This document shows, piece after piece, positions 47,330-60,776 of a DNA stretch of 64,000 bases. The notes under the pieces are model-generated. The model worked only from the letters and a program-made list of their open reading frames with translations. It searched no databases and had not been told where the DNA came from. The stretch comes from Beta vulgaris subsp. vulgaris (Eukaryota; Streptophyta; Magnoliopsida; Caryophyllales; Amaranthaceae). The stretch covers positions 38,970,492 through 39,034,491 of the forward strand of contig NC_079203.1 of the NCBI RefSeq assembly GCF_026745355.1. Reading direction: 5' to 3'. How positions within the stretch are numbered: position 1 is the stretch's first letter; every line of letters begins with the position of its first letter. The position numbers were made by a program, and so were the translations under genes.

Positions 47330-50300
47330 AATATCGTGAAAGATGGTAGCTAACATTGCTTAGGTGTTTCCTGACAATTTCTCAGGAATGCTGTGCCACT
47401 ATATGTCTAATAATTGAGAGAGAGTACTATTATTAACATTGTTTTATATGCAATTCTGTTTTTCAAAATATTTTAGGAGCATTAATTTGCCTTGTCGAAG
47501 GGGATATGAACTGGATTTGGTGTATAGAATATGGTGTATTATGTGATAATGCAAGAAAAGTAGGATGTACTTTTTAGCTTATTTGATATCGTAACAAAGT
47601 ATTGAAGAGATCATGTGATAGTCTCATAATTAAGTCATAATTATTCTGAACGAAGCTAGATTTACTAGATAGAATATTGGTAATGTAGGGATTGCATTAA
47701 TTAATTACTTCATCCATTAGAAACCATTACTAATTGTAACTTAAGGACATTAGTAAATTTTATAATTGTAATAAAATACAGAAGAAAAATATACACCAAA
47801 TCAGATTCTACCCACCTTTGTGACATACTTAGATGAGAATTTATATTTTATTGTAAATAGTCTAGAGTATCTTATGTCAATAATTTTCTTTAGCATGATT
47901 TATAAACACAAATTTATTTATGATTTAGGTTATTTACATAGAAAGTGAGCCTGCCTATTCATCTTGCTTCAAGAGTTATATATTGTTTAAGATAATTCTC
48001 TAAGGATAACTAAAATTTCAATATATTCTTCACCTAATGCATTATGCATGTACTATCCTTGAGTTGTCCTAAACAAAAAGAGTAATCAACTTAACCACTT
48101 TTCCTTCCAACCTTCCCACCCCATCCTCTCTATCCCTTTTTGTAGTTATTCACTTTTTGAAATAAAATAAGTTTCTTTTTTCTACAATGTCTCTCTCCTC
48201 TAAAATTGGCATTCAATTGAAAAAAAAGCAAGGTAACTTTATTTGTAATACCTCACAGAGAATTGACGAAACTAATGCATACTCATGCACCTAGTCTAAT
48301 CCAAGTTTAAGCTCTTTCCAAAATTACATAATTTGATTCTGATGTAAACCAACACTACATCGACTAAATATGAAAATTAATATAATGACTGTTATATAAT
48401 AATTAATTGACAACTATAGACACATAATCGTATCGCCTTATTTAGTACAATGACTAATATCCTGCTTCAATTGGTCCGGATCAAGGAAAGTAAAACAAGT
48501 CTAAAATAAAATGCTTTAAACCCAAATTCATTTTCTAACTCTCTTTAGTAACTCATTTTCGAAAATCCTTCTTATAAATAGTTTTACTAAACCCACTTCC
48601 TAAACCGTTTTAAAATAACTTTTTAATAGTCCATATTTGAAAAACCTTTTAAAAATAGTTTTATGAAAGCCCAATTTTATAAACCCCTTTTCTAACTCAA
48701 TTTAATTAATATAATTAATTAATTATACCAATTAGTTTTATTAATAAAAATATCATTCATAAAAAATTATCTTTTCCTAAAGTATTTTTAAATATCTTTT
48801 ACTAAATATTTTCTAAAATCTTTTATAATAAAAATCTTTTAGAAACCTACTAACTATTTTCTAATATCTTTTAGAGACCTAATATCTTTCAAGTATCTAT
48901 ATCTATATATACATCCTCACTTAACAATCTCGTGGGGGATGGGGGGTTTTCATTCAACTAACTAATTTTATACCACATCAACACACAACAAAATTAACTA
49001 ACTTTATTTGCTTTTTTTTAAAAAAAATTTTTTTTTTTATGTTACTAACATTCTATTCATGATGTAAGTTTTTAATATATTCCTACATTATAAGTATTGT
49101 ACATATTATACTAACTCTTTGCGATATTTTATTTTCTTATTTCTATTTCTTTTTATGAACATATTTTTTTATGCCTGATTGCTATATTTATCACCTTGTA
49201 TTTATGGTTAATCAAGACCTAAATAAATGTTCTAACTAAATCAGATAATATGGACAACCTGCTAGGAGCACAGTAATCTGATTGTTAAATCACATGTCAC
49301 TAAAAAATTAGTCCTTTATGTGTTTCGCTAAATGTTTTTAGGGTGTTTAAACATTATTTGATTATTCTTTAGCATAAAATTCATAATGAATCGATATTTA
49401 GTAAAGGTCAATAATGGACAGTTAACATAGTTCCTGACTGTGTTGTACCTTACCCCTGAACTCAATCTTTGGTTCACTTTGACCATCTATGGAGTCATGA
49501 CGAAGAAATCTACATTGGATAAGTCCCTATTTTATTTATACGATTTTTCAATATCCAATTAGATTTATGATTCTTCCTTTACAAAATTGTTGACGACTTC
49601 AAAATATTTTCAATACAAAACCTTTACCGATATTGAACATTTTGCCACTGAGAGCCTGTCAACAAGGAAAACCCATGGGTCAATAATTACCCCTACCCAT
49701 TACATTTAACTTGAACTCAACTTGAAGATGGTGAAAAGACGACTATCTTTCACCCAATTTCCTTTTTTTGATTGTTTTGATAGTTGTACAAGGTAAAACT
49801 CTATAAGGCACTCATGATAATTTATGTTCAATAGGACCAGTAATTATTATATTTCCTGTAAAGTCTTGATAGATTTATGAGATATCTAATTTTATAATAA
49901 AAACCTCACATAATAATTAATTTATCATGGAATATCTTATCGATATCATCCTCATTCAATTTGGTCATTGAAATTCAAACACTAAACCTTCAGTCCGACA
50001 ATAACGTTGAACTGATACATACTACTCCTAATTAAAGCCATTGCTACAGCCTACAAATAAGAAGAAACAATACGTTGAATTGAAACATGTAAATCTTTTA
50101 TGTATGATTTTTGTCAGCTATCTAATTTCACATAGAAACTGGAGATCCGACTATATACAATTTTTTCTTTACTGATTGGTGCAACAACTCAGCAAAGTCA
50201 GAATATTCATACATATAATTGAATTTTTTTTATAATTTCTAATGGGTCTTCACTTTTAGTGTCAGTGTGTTTAGTGACAATCTATTTATTATTACATGCA

Positions 50301-50660
50301 CCTCAAATTTCCCACCTATTACCTTCCTTGAAGGAGGTAATGTGCATTCTAAAGTTATGTTGTCCATGCAACTTTATTTAATTATTGACTCTGTTCTTCA
50401 AATTGGCTAATACTACAACTATATACTATATAATTTATGTAAAAGTATTTATCATTTTAAGATCCTCGCATAGTGGGTGTCTTTTACGTATAGAAAATTC
50501 TGCATGATCTAAACCACCATCTGATCTGGGAGAATTATTATATTAGAAATGGTCTTCCTACCAAATATGCAAGATGCATGATAGCTGGTAAGACGCGTTT
50601 TCTAGCTAAACCGGTTTCCCCTACTCTTTCCTCTTTTCTCTTCTTGTACGTTTGGTTTCC
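47330..50660. other. AT-rich intergenic stretch, 3.3 kb
   Basis: I found no coding region with a recognisable domain and no paired element ends. The 48470-48900 part repeats TTTTAAAATA / CTTTTA-type words, and several long T/A tracts occur (for example 49010-49040). Confidence 0.5.
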
Positions 50661-50675
50661 TTTATCATTATTGTT

Positions 50676-52095
50676 TTTTTTTTTTTTTTTTGACAACGGG
50701 TAAAATTTGCATTAAATAAAAGAGAAATTACATCCTAGCGGTATTACAACCGGGCATAAAAAACGACAAAAAGAAGCTAGAAAAGCTTCTTTGTGTACAT
50801 ATTCTAAGGAACATGAGTAACTTATTACATATCCAGGCTGACTTAAGAATAGCATAAACAATGATAGGAGGAATTGGGGACAAAGTCTTGATGAAGAAGA
50901 CATAAAATGAACGGAAATCTGATGATAGACGACACCCATACGATCTTCCGAAGTAGATTGTCGCGGATCCGAAAAAAGAAACCAAGAAGCTACGTCCATT
51001 GGTAACTTCTGACCCTGTTTAGAGGGTACTGAGAGTTTAGTCTCACGAGACTGAAACTCTAAGGGGGTGGAGGTCGAAACTTGCCCCAAATTAGATTGGG
51101 GGGCCTCCCACAAGATGCAATTTTTGAGTGTGATGACTATGGAAGTCATCACAAGAACTTGGTGTGAATTATAATCAAATAATTCACCCAAAAAGAAGAT
51201 CCGAAGATCCCACCACGGCCTCTCTACTCTAGAAGATCGAACCAAATCAAGATTACTGGAACCATTACCTCTCATTTTACCCAATACTTGATCTCCTACC
51301 AATTCAAAACTGGATCCGAAAAGACCTAAACTAAAACTTAAGCTAGGAACATAAACAAGACAAAGGATATACTCCCAAAACATAATTCTACGCCGTTATC
51401 AACTCCGATTAAACTTCAGAAAACTGCAAGACACACAACAAAACAGAATAGTAAGTGAAAAGGGGAAGGGGGACACTGACTCAATTTACTAGAGGGACGG
51501 GGGACACCTAAATAGTTAAGTAGGGGAAGGGGATAGGGGAAGCCCAACGGACACTAAAGTGGGGATGGGGAGGGGGAAGCCCAGACTATACTAAGAAAAA
51601 TTAACCAGGGGAAGGGGAGGGGAGACTCTTACCGATACCACAGGGAAAGGGGAGGGGGAGCCCAAATCTAAGCTATTAAAACACTAAGCAAGGGAGGGGG
51701 AGGGGAATCGTTAACCGCTAACACTAACGGGGATGGGGGAGGGGGAGCCCGGACTTGACAAAACCGAATACGAAATAGGGGAGGGGAGACCATAACGGCT
51801 AATACGGGGATGGGGGAGGGGGAACCCAGAACTACCGAAAACAGACCACTAAAAAGGGGAGGGAAAAACCGAAGGCAGCCGGAAAAGTTACTCGACCGAA
51901 CGACTATGAAGGGCGGTCGAAAGATGCGAATCCACGAAGAAAACTGAAAATAAATTGAAAAAGGAACTCGCCGGAGATCCCGCCGGAGGCCTATGCGGCA
52001 CCGGAGCTCCGGCGAGTTCCTAGGGTTAGATGAGATTGGGGTTTTATGTTTAGAGAGAAGGCAGAGGATTTAGAGAGAGAGAGGAAGTTCTCATG
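50676..52095 (-). mobile_element. Non-LTR retroposon (LINE-like, non-autonomous) with 15-bp target duplication
   Basis: TTTATCATTATTGTT lies on both sides (50661-50675, 52096-52110). The minus strand begins CATGAGAACTTCCTCTCTC, has a leader with ACCCTAGGAACTCGCC and a GC-rich CCGGAGCTCCGG, and ends TTACCCGTTGTC plus an A tail of about 18. These are the marks of L1-type retroposition. No endonuclease or RT motif is visible in 1.4 kb, so it is internally deleted or non-autonomous. A 223-codon open frame (51383-50712, minus) has no recognised domain. The central part is a C-rich repeat block on this strand. Confidence 0.85.
51450..51860. repeat. G-rich periodic block within the retroposon
   Basis: The plus strand repeats GGGGAGGGGGA / AGGGGAAGGGGAGGGGA cores at least eight times, each separated by about 35-60 bp of ordinary sequence and often followed by AGCCC and ACT. 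The G runs satisfy the usual G-quadruplex spacing rule on the plus strand; the element's own transcript would be C-rich. Confidence 0.75.
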
Positions 52096-52130
52096 TTTAT
52101 CATTATTGTTATTAGAAGTATATTCCACTG

Positions 52131-52465
52131 CTCCCTCCGTCTCATAATATAGTGCTTACTTCTTATTTTTCACGAGAATTAAGAAAAGTGGAAGGAGTAA
52201 GTGTTTTCTTGGTACCTTTATCTTGGAACTAACTCTTGACTTTCTTTTTCCTTTTAATTAAAATAAAAAACAATAAATGTTCATTAGAATGGTGTAAAAC
52301 AATAAATAAGGACACATATTTTAAAGAAATATTGGGGTATTTTGGAAAGTTTATGCAAAAATGAAGGATAATTTAGTCCAAATAAATTGATAAAAAAAAA
52401 AACAGGCACAACATTTTGGGACACCATAAAAGGAATGCGAGCACTATATTATGGGACGGGGAGAG
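52131..52465. mobile_element. Stowaway MITE
   Basis: CTCCCTCCGTCTCATAATAT at the left pairs with ATATTATGGGACGGGGAGAG at the right; TA follows the right end and TG (decayed TA) precedes the left. 335 bp. It inserted just beside the retroposon. Confidence 0.85.
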
Positions 52466-54041
52466 TATAACTTACTTTGTTTCAAAACTAGTTTTTAACC
52501 CGTGCAAAAATTGCATGGGAGTCATATTTGTATGTGATCTTATAAACTATTTGTCAGACAAAAAGAGACATGTTATTAATGTCTTCAACATTTTTGTTGA
52601 TGAGATTGATTGAATCAAATTGAAATGACAACACATTATCAAAAAAAACAATTGCACTTTATCTAAATTGATACATAAAAAATAAGGTCAATTACAACTC
52701 AATACACAATTCAAACATTTTGAAAAAATTCCTTATAAACCACACTGGTTGTAACAGATGAGTTGCCACGATCTTTATTATATATTAAGATGTTCAAACC
52801 CTGTTTGCTTGTAACTCTTCAAACAACGTCATGCAACAGTTCGTGTCTGAATACATAACCTGGGCTTTAAAAAATGGGTAAGTTTCTATCGTAAAAGGGT
52901 CAATTCACTTATATAAAGCTGACTTGTTGAACGTTAAAAGTTGTCTTTTATATAAAAGTGGCCCATTTTTAACTAAAAAGTGATCCATTTAGACTTGAAA
53001 GTGACTTATTTTGACCAAAAGTAAAATAGTTTGATATAAACTTATTGTACACTGAATGCACATAATAGTAATTGAATATAACACCTACTAATCCCAATAC
53101 TTTTATCACCCACCACTTCGTTATACACCCTCTTTCCCGTATTTTTTTTTCCTCTTATTCTTCCTCTTCCTCTATCTCTTTTCTCATTCTATATCTTTCC
53201 CTTGAAAATTGCCAAAGCAACATGAGTAACGTAGAAGTTATTGGTTTTTATTATTATGTTCTAATGAACTTATTCTCATAAATTTTCTTAAGTTGTAGTA
53301 CGTACCTATGTTCGATTTTGAAATGTTAAGTTAGTGTTAAACTACTAATTAAAATTACAAAAAAAAGAAGGCTTCCTCGTTGTGGAAAGTCTATGGATTT
53401 CATGCCAAAGGTGCATGATGTGATAATATATCCCGTTAGCCAGTGTGCTGATTTCCTGTAAAAAAAAATATCAATTGAGTACTTATGGTTGCATTCACAT
53501 TATGGTTGCATTCACATTATGATCGATCTTGGTAATGCCAAAAACCCCACCCATTATGGTTCTGTAGAATTGATGATTTAGAAGTTAAAAACAGAAAAGA
53601 TAAATTCATATTACTTTAGAAAGATAATTCCAAAATATTTTTTTTTATCTATATAAGCATATCCACTTACAACTTTCGTAAAGCCTAAAAGGTTTAATTT
53701 GTGAATAGGAAATCAACTATGAGGGTTTCATATACTCTAAGCTTTAGTTTCTTTTTTTTGAAGTGGGGGTTTCAAATATTCAGCTAATAGGATAATACAT
53801 CTGCTATTGGCATGTTCTATATTTTTTGATCATATATGATGGTATCTTTAAATATTAAAGGGAGATAAAGTCATCCATATGTCCACCCATCACCCGTGGC
53901 AAGTACAAAATAAAAAATCATCCCTTTTCCACTACCCACTTCTATATCGGTACCTTTTGATACCCAACCCACCAGCTATCTTGTCCTCCAAAAGATTCAC
54001 TTTACATGCCAAAACATCCACCCCATTTATGTTAATTAATT
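52466..54041. other. Spacer without a recognised gene
   Basis: AT-rich. GTGAATGCA-type sequence TTATGGTTGCATTCACA is directly repeated at about 53484-53519. No coding region recognised. Confidence 0.4.
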
Positions 54042-54059
54042 CACTACTACAAAAAAGGG

Positions 54060-54320
54060 CAAAGATAACTGTTAAATAAGGCTTTACATACCAGTTTTGA
54101 GGTGTTATCCAAGTCAATGTAATGTAAAGTAAACATAAGACCTGACGAAAGTGTTATGTTTGCCAGAGAAAACATAACAGTTATTTATAATACATGTTAT
54201 GCCATTAGATAACACATTTTATAAATAAGTGTTATGTTTGCTATTTATATATAACACTTATCTTGAATAACTGTTATGTTTCCTATAATATATATAACAT
54301 ATATTACCTATAACTTTTAT
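54060..54320. repeat. Subterminal repeats of the second CACTA
   Basis: GTGTTATGTTTGC, AACTGTTATGTTTCC and inverted ATAACAGTTAT words recur at least seven times in 260 bp, next to the CACTA end. Confidence 0.75.
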
Positions 54321-57300
54321 CTATTATATTTTTTTAAAAAATAATGAAATTATCATTTCACGCATATATTATTGACCGTAGGCAGCAGGCAGACATTGAC
54401 AGTACAATACCTGTATCTGTTGTATAATAATCTCAACCCATAAGATCTTAACCAATAAATTGAATTGATATTCCAAACTTTCAAAATTCTTTATATTACA
54501 AAATAATTCAACTAATATTCATAAATCTAAACTTCTAAAAAAAACTACTATATATACATATCAATATTAATCTAAATCATAAACAAGATCAAATCTATCC
54601 TATATATAGCCACATCCACGTGATATTGAATATCCAAATCCAAAAATATAATGTATGTCCAAAAGTGGATTAAGGCTAAAAAAATTAGGCAGAAAGTTAT
54701 AACTCATTCATCGTTTGTGCTTCGTATTGATCTCCGACATATGTAATCCACAACTCCCTGAGTTCATCAATTTTCTCCTGAGAATAGTTTGGACCAATGC
54801 CTTGATAGTACTACAACAAAGGTAATTACAAAATAAGTACTCATATACAAAAACTTGAAAAGTAATTAAACTTTATAATTAATCATGCACAAATTAATTT
54901 ATCATAATCACAAATCTCTCCTCTCACTTTTTAATTTCTAGAGACCTATCATGCATTCATGCTAATCCCTATTCCCTACACTACAACAAGCAATAACAAC
55001 ACGTTGATCACCCCTCAAACCAAATCATCCTTCAGCATCACATATTAGCTACAGCAACACATCATCACACACTAGCATAGTCACCTAATCCAAAAACCCA
55101 CGCCACATCACTTGGCATCTTCATCAATAATCTCGCCAATACTCGATACAAATCCTACCCCGTACACTATCACGCCCATGATCTTCATCACCGACCACAT
55201 AATATTCATCTAACCTTCATCCTTATCAGGAATAATAATCAAGTATTTTCAACCAATTTATCCAAATTGCTCTTCATATCTCTAATATAATATAAATATA
55301 AATCTACGGTCTAAAAAATTCGTAATCATATAGAAATTAAAAAAAGCCAAATTATAACTAATGTTCAAGTACCTTATCAGGAATAACTAGTCGTCTCAAC
55401 TGTACCGTCTCAAGCATGTAGCGACACACATAATATCCACAGTCTAGAGTACCAAGCGGTTGACGAGGGCACTATACACAAGAAATCACAAATACTTTAA
55501 TATAACAATGAAAAATATTTTTGTGTTATCAAAATAATGAAATGAAAGTCAGATACCTCTATTTGATTCCATCTAATTTCGGGATTCTTTTTTATCTTCT
55601 TGATATCTTTTCGATGGTACGTGCTAAATTTGATAATTCCCCTATGTGTTCATAACAAGTTTAGGCAAATAATAAAATAGTATATTAGTAATAAAATATT
55701 AAATAGTCATTCAAGACTTACTCATTGATGATCTTTTTAGCAAATGGTCGAACTTCATTTTCTACTCCTGTTGGATCTAACCAATACATCAATCCGTTCC
55801 AAAGACTAATAACAGCTAACATCCAATGTTTACTATATAATTGAATAAGTTAAGATGAAGAAAATAAAATCATTATAAATTTAAATAACACCATAACTTT
55901 TGTACTCAAATAATAATTCATATAGACTTAACACAACACTTACTTCTCATTATATGGTGCAAAAAAGAGTTGATTGATATTTTTGCCATCATTAGATGCA
56001 AAGATACAAGCCAAATAATCAGATCGTGGATCTCCTTCTTCTGTTGTCGTTGGTGTCAAAGGACTTAGAACATTGGTGTCACAAAATCCATATACCCCTG
56101 AAATCCCTTCTTTATAACAAACTTCACTCAAGTACCTAGAAAAACTTGTAGGTGTTATTTAGAAAATATCAAAGTATCCAAAAACATAACACCACTAGTT
56201 TGAAAAGGGATACAAAATTTACTCACTTCATGAATATGGACATGTGAGTTGATCCAATCTCCTTTTGGAAGCACCAATCGAGCATATCCTCATAATCGAT
56301 GGCAACATCATGTTCATTATAAAAAACTTTTGTCGGAATTCTAATGGATATAGTTTCTTGCCTCTTTTTCATTCCTAAAGCTTGAATCTTAAAAGCTCGC
56401 ACCAAACTAGTAGTCAACTTATCTTGATCTTTTGCAGTGATCGAGTACTTTCGAATGGATGATGATTGTGATGATGTTGTTCCAGGAGATGGTGTAGCCA
56501 ACTGTGCTTGTGTATCATCCTTGACAAAATCCATGCAAGATATAATACTTGTCTATGTATACGAAAATTATATGAATAAGATTTTGTGCAATAGAAGAAA
56601 AAATTAAATTTATTAATACCTTCTTGAATGGAAGAATCAAATGGGTTGGCCAAAGAATATAAGTGTCCTTAGCTTGGAATACATACTGAAATTCCTCAGT
56701 AGGGCATGGTAAAAGTGCACTAGGCTCAACAACCTTAATGATGGCAACACGACGTTGAGTACTCGAAGGGATGCTATGATGAACACGTAGAACCTCTGTT
56801 GAGGTTGGTATGTACACTTTACCATTAGCAACAACTTTGAGCTCATTGTCACATTCAATCGCCAAGCAACAATCACTCCCACCTTATTTATAAAAATAAC
56901 ATTAAATAATACATTGGAAAAATTAGAAAAATTCTTTATTTTCATCAATATTTATTCAACAGCACATCAAAAGGTATCTTACTTGTCTCCCAAAAGTAAA
57001 CATTGGAATAATTAGAATACAATTGGAATTTATATAATAGTACATAATACCTCAGGGAAGGAGTTTTCATCTATGTCAGTTGTATGAGGTTCGGGGACTG
57101 TCGAAGAAGAAACTTAATGCATCTTACTTGTCTCCGGCCACAATACATGGTAGGGCTCTTGTTCATTATGAGGTTCAAGTTCCCGTTGAATTGGATTGTG
57201 ATCTGAAGAAATGTTGGTATCTGCCTCTAGTTGGAGTTGAAATTGTTGAACACCTAGGCCAATCAAACTACCTAATTGAGAAGCATTAGACTCTTTATCA

Positions 57301-58496
57301 TTAGAAACACCAATTTGGCTACCATTACACCCATGCCCATCAGAAAAACCCAATTCACCATCGAAATTACCACCACTCCAATTTGCTTTGAATTGACTCA
57401 TTTGTTGACTCATCTGCTCTAGGCTAATCTGACAACATGTTGTAAGGAAGGACATAACAAAATTTTGAGTGTTTCTCATTTCTCCCAACTCTGATTATAA
57501 ATTTTTTATTTCAGCCTTCATTTGGCTAGGTGGTTGTGGCCGGTTAAATCCAAAATAATATGTGTTTGTCACACCTAAACCAACACCCCTGACACAACCA
57601 CCATGCTCTGGTTTCTCAATTGCTTTTGATAAAATATCATCTCGACCTTCTGCAACAATTTCTCCTCTACTTTGTTGTGCCTCCAAAGATTGCTAGAACC
57701 AAGAACAATTTTATATATTAAAGTTAGTATAATTTATATTATTACAATTACAGTAATCTAACTTATAAAATGTGCAAAAAGTTTCGTACAATTGATTCAG
57801 CGATTTTCAAATCATTAGGATTCTTAAATATCATTGTTCCATCTTCGACATCAGAATGAGCTCAAGCCAGGTCAACTGTCGAGGAACTATAGGCGCATTT
57901 ATCCCTCTCTTCTCAAGGTCCTTTTCCTAAAAAGTAACAAATTCGTAAGAAAACATAGTTTAGAAAAATTAGAGTTCAAAGTTAATTGCACCAGGTTGTT
58001 TGAAACTTACAATCTCTTCCTCAAAATGTTGATACCCTAGTCGTCCTCCACGATAGCTTGATTTTCTATTATCCTTCACTTTTTTCCGATTTTTTTCACT
58101 TAATTCCTGCATAAATAATGATATAATTCAACATAAGTAACATTTTTATATATCTGGTTATAATAAGGTTTGTAGGAATTGAAACCTTAAACTTAGGATC
58201 TATTGATGTTTTAAGAAATTGGTCCCAATCTTCCTGAGTTATCCATGGATATAACCCTGGTTTTATTTTCACCAATTGTCCCCTGGAAGTGTACAGCCAC
58301 TCTTTCTCAATCTTGCTTTAAAAATGCGGAATGCAATAGCAGCTTGCGATAAGATATAACGTTTACGACCTTCTAATATTGTGAACCCTTTCTGCATAAT
58401 GCAAAGGTCATTTATTAGTACATTATCATCAATAAAAGGGTATACATTAAACACAGTAATACCACTTGCTTCTGTATAAGAGCCAGTGGAAATCTG

Positions 58497-58590
58497 ATAA
58501 AAATCTCAAAAACATCATAGGAAACAGGAAATCCACATGTAAATAAAAATCTCAAAAACATCACAGGAAACAGGAAATCCACAGGAAACA
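58497..58590. repeat. Tandem duplication of about 46 bp
   Basis: AAAAATCTCAAAAACATCA followed by AGGAAACAGGAAATCCACA occurs twice in a row. It sits at the border between the transposon exon and the captured aspartyl protease sequence. Confidence 0.85.
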
Positions 58591-58639
58591 CCTGACATGC
58601 GAATTAAAGCTTTTTCCAACCGTTTGTTTGCTGTAAGTT

Positions 58640-59220
58640 ATGATGATGAGAGTGTGTTATTGCAGTTGTAGTGTCCGTCAGACTGGCTCTTTCCTAGAAA
58701 CTGGTGCTCCAAACGGCCTGCTTGGACTTACAATGGATCACATATCACTTCCTAGTGTTTTAGCAAGTCAGAACCTTACTTCTAATAATTCTTATTCTAT
58801 GTGTTTTACTGGAGATGGTTATGGTACAATTATTTTTGGAGATGAGACAATAACAGACAAGGTGAAACACCACTCAACCCCGATCAATTAGAGTAAGTTT
58901 TGGACTTTTTTAAGAGTACATATATATCAACACTTTACACTTGCATATCACAACGGCATTTTAGGAGGTATTTTTCAGAAATTTATTCCAAAGAGAATAA
59001 ATTGCCTTTGTAATATGCACTATTTATATTAATTACTTGATAAATTAAGAATTTATGGAGCTTATACTAATTGTCCTTTGTCAACAGTTTATATAATGTC
59101 AGCATAACTCATATTACTATGGGTACTAATGTAACTGCCATAAACTTTACTGTGATTATTGACTCTGGCACTTCATTTACTCACTTGACTGAACCAGCTT
59201 ATAGTCTTTTTTCTGAAAAG
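58640..59220 (+). pseudogene. Captured fragment of a nepenthesin-type aspartyl protease gene
   Basis: Two exons of a plant A1 aspartyl protease of the APF1/nepenthesin group. The first (about 58650-58890) encodes RQTGSFLETGAPNGLLGL, then HISLPSVLASQ and CFTGDGYGTIIFGDE. The second, 59088-59220, lies between an acceptor (TTGTCAACAG) and a donor (GTAAGT) and encodes YNVSITHITMGTNVTA, then FTVIIDSGTSFTHLTEPAY with the second catalytic Asp in DSGTS. The first catalytic Asp, the N-terminus and the C-terminus are absent, so it is a gene fragment. It lies on the opposite strand to the CACTA genes, inside the first intron of the second gene. The family call is firm; capture by the transposon is inferred from position. 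Confidence 0.85.
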
Positions 59221-60776
59221 GTAAGTTTTAGTATAAGGTATATCTATTGATTTTATTTTTTACAAATGGAGATGGCTGAATTAGGATACATGCTCTATAA
59301 GGTGAGTCTGTTGGTGGGATGATGCAATGGCTTCTTAGATGTAGACAGAAAAAATATAGTTGCTGCAATTATGGGTTCCATGTTCTATCATATCTGGTGG
59401 GAAAGGAACTAGGTGTATTGGAGTAACAGTGTTATTTATGTAAATAATTTACTGCATAGATTACAAAATAGTGTTATAAAGAGATTATATAGTGCCATGC
59501 GTAAGAAGATGCCTAGAGAAACTAGAGAATGGGTGAGAAATATGTTTATGCATGTTTTTAACTAGTTTTCTGCCAGCCTTGGGTTAGAAAGAGTCCAACC
59601 TAGTTGGTTTGCTCTCCCTCGGTGTGGCGTAGGTGTATATGATTTTGATATTTTAATATACTTACTGACTTAGCGTAAAAAAGAGAAAGTCTTTGTTGTA
59701 TTTGTGGTAATGCAACTGAGACACATAAGCACCTGTTTCTTTATTGTGCTTTCAGTCGCCAGCTGTTACCAGCCATGCTCAGATGGATCGGAATGGATTT
59801 CAGACAAAGGGATTTAGTTCAGTGGAGCAACTAGACAAGAAGGGCTTATAAAGGATCCAAAATGAGGAAGCAAGTGATGTACACAGTTCTAGCAGTAGTT
59901 GCTTACCAAATTTGAAAAACTAGGAATGAAGCATTCTGGTTTTCGAAAGATAGTAGAGCATATTTTATATCAAAAAAGGATAAAGATAGCATTAAGTTCT
60001 AGAGCAGAGATTACTCATTCAAACATATTCTATAACCAGTCGAAGAAAAATAAGAAATAAAAAAAAAGAAAAATACTACACTCTACAGAACTATAAGGTG
60101 AGCTAAGCAGCACGAAGAATTACCTAAAACTGCAAGTATCCTCCTCGGGATAAAAAGCCCCAGCATATACGATAGCATTATACCGATTGTAACTGATATC
60201 TATATATAAACCACCGCAAAAATATGACCAGATCAGAACCACGTGTATGGTAAATTTCTAAATAGTCAACAGGAAATAGCTACACGGGTAGAAAGAAATA
60301 ACCTGGTTTACTGACCCCAAAGCTCCCCTCAAATTCTGTGGTGTTATTTCAGAAATGTACACAGGAATCTATATAAGCCATAGTAGCTCATAAATTCAGA
60401 GTCCTTGTTTTTCTCATAATTCTCCATGATATTAACACGAGATGGCTGCACTTCCCATGAAGATAACAGATCAAGGTTAGAATTTTGCTTCTGAAGAAGC
60501 TAATTGGTTGAGGCATCCCGAGGTTTTATAGTCAGCTGTAGCAGCTAAGAAGAAGAATTTCTGAATATGTTCAAAATATCAAGACACGTGCTATGGTCTG
60601 ATATTAGACAATGTGGCAGTTGGTTAAAAATGTCTGAATATGTACGACAATTAGGACAGATCCCTTATGTCTGAATGAAAAAGACAATGTGTCCCTTAGC
60701 TGCTACAACTTACCAGCACCTGTAACAGGCACATACCACTTACCAGCAACTTACTCTAATTGATCGGGGTTGAGTG
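58871..60776. repeat. 28-bp perfect inverted repeat flanking the LINE fragments
   Basis: CACTCAACCCCGATCAATTA followed by GAGTAAGT at 58871-58898 reappears exactly as its reverse complement at 60749-60776. The copies are 1.85 kb apart, one at the end of the captured protease exon. Confidence 0.9.
59290..60075 (+). mobile_element. LINE 3'-end fragments
   Basis: Broken frames encode LINE C-terminal pieces: AAIMGSMFYHIWWERN (about 59370), a second stretch WFALPRCGVGVYDFDI (about 59605), and a zf-RVT-like zinc-binding segment LCCICGNATETHKHLF with CAFSRQLLPAM (about 59695-59775). The end is A-rich (60050-60070). Stops are frequent. The two pieces overlap in family region, so there may be two fragments. 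Confidence 0.65.

Noticed and set aside
50712..51383. 223-codon frame as a cellular gene
   Set aside because: It lies wholly inside a retroposon bounded by a 15-bp duplication and has no recognised domain; kept only as part of that element.
58640..58891. Intact aspartyl protease gene
   Set aside because: The first catalytic Asp, signal peptide and C-terminal exons are missing, and LINE fragments follow directly.
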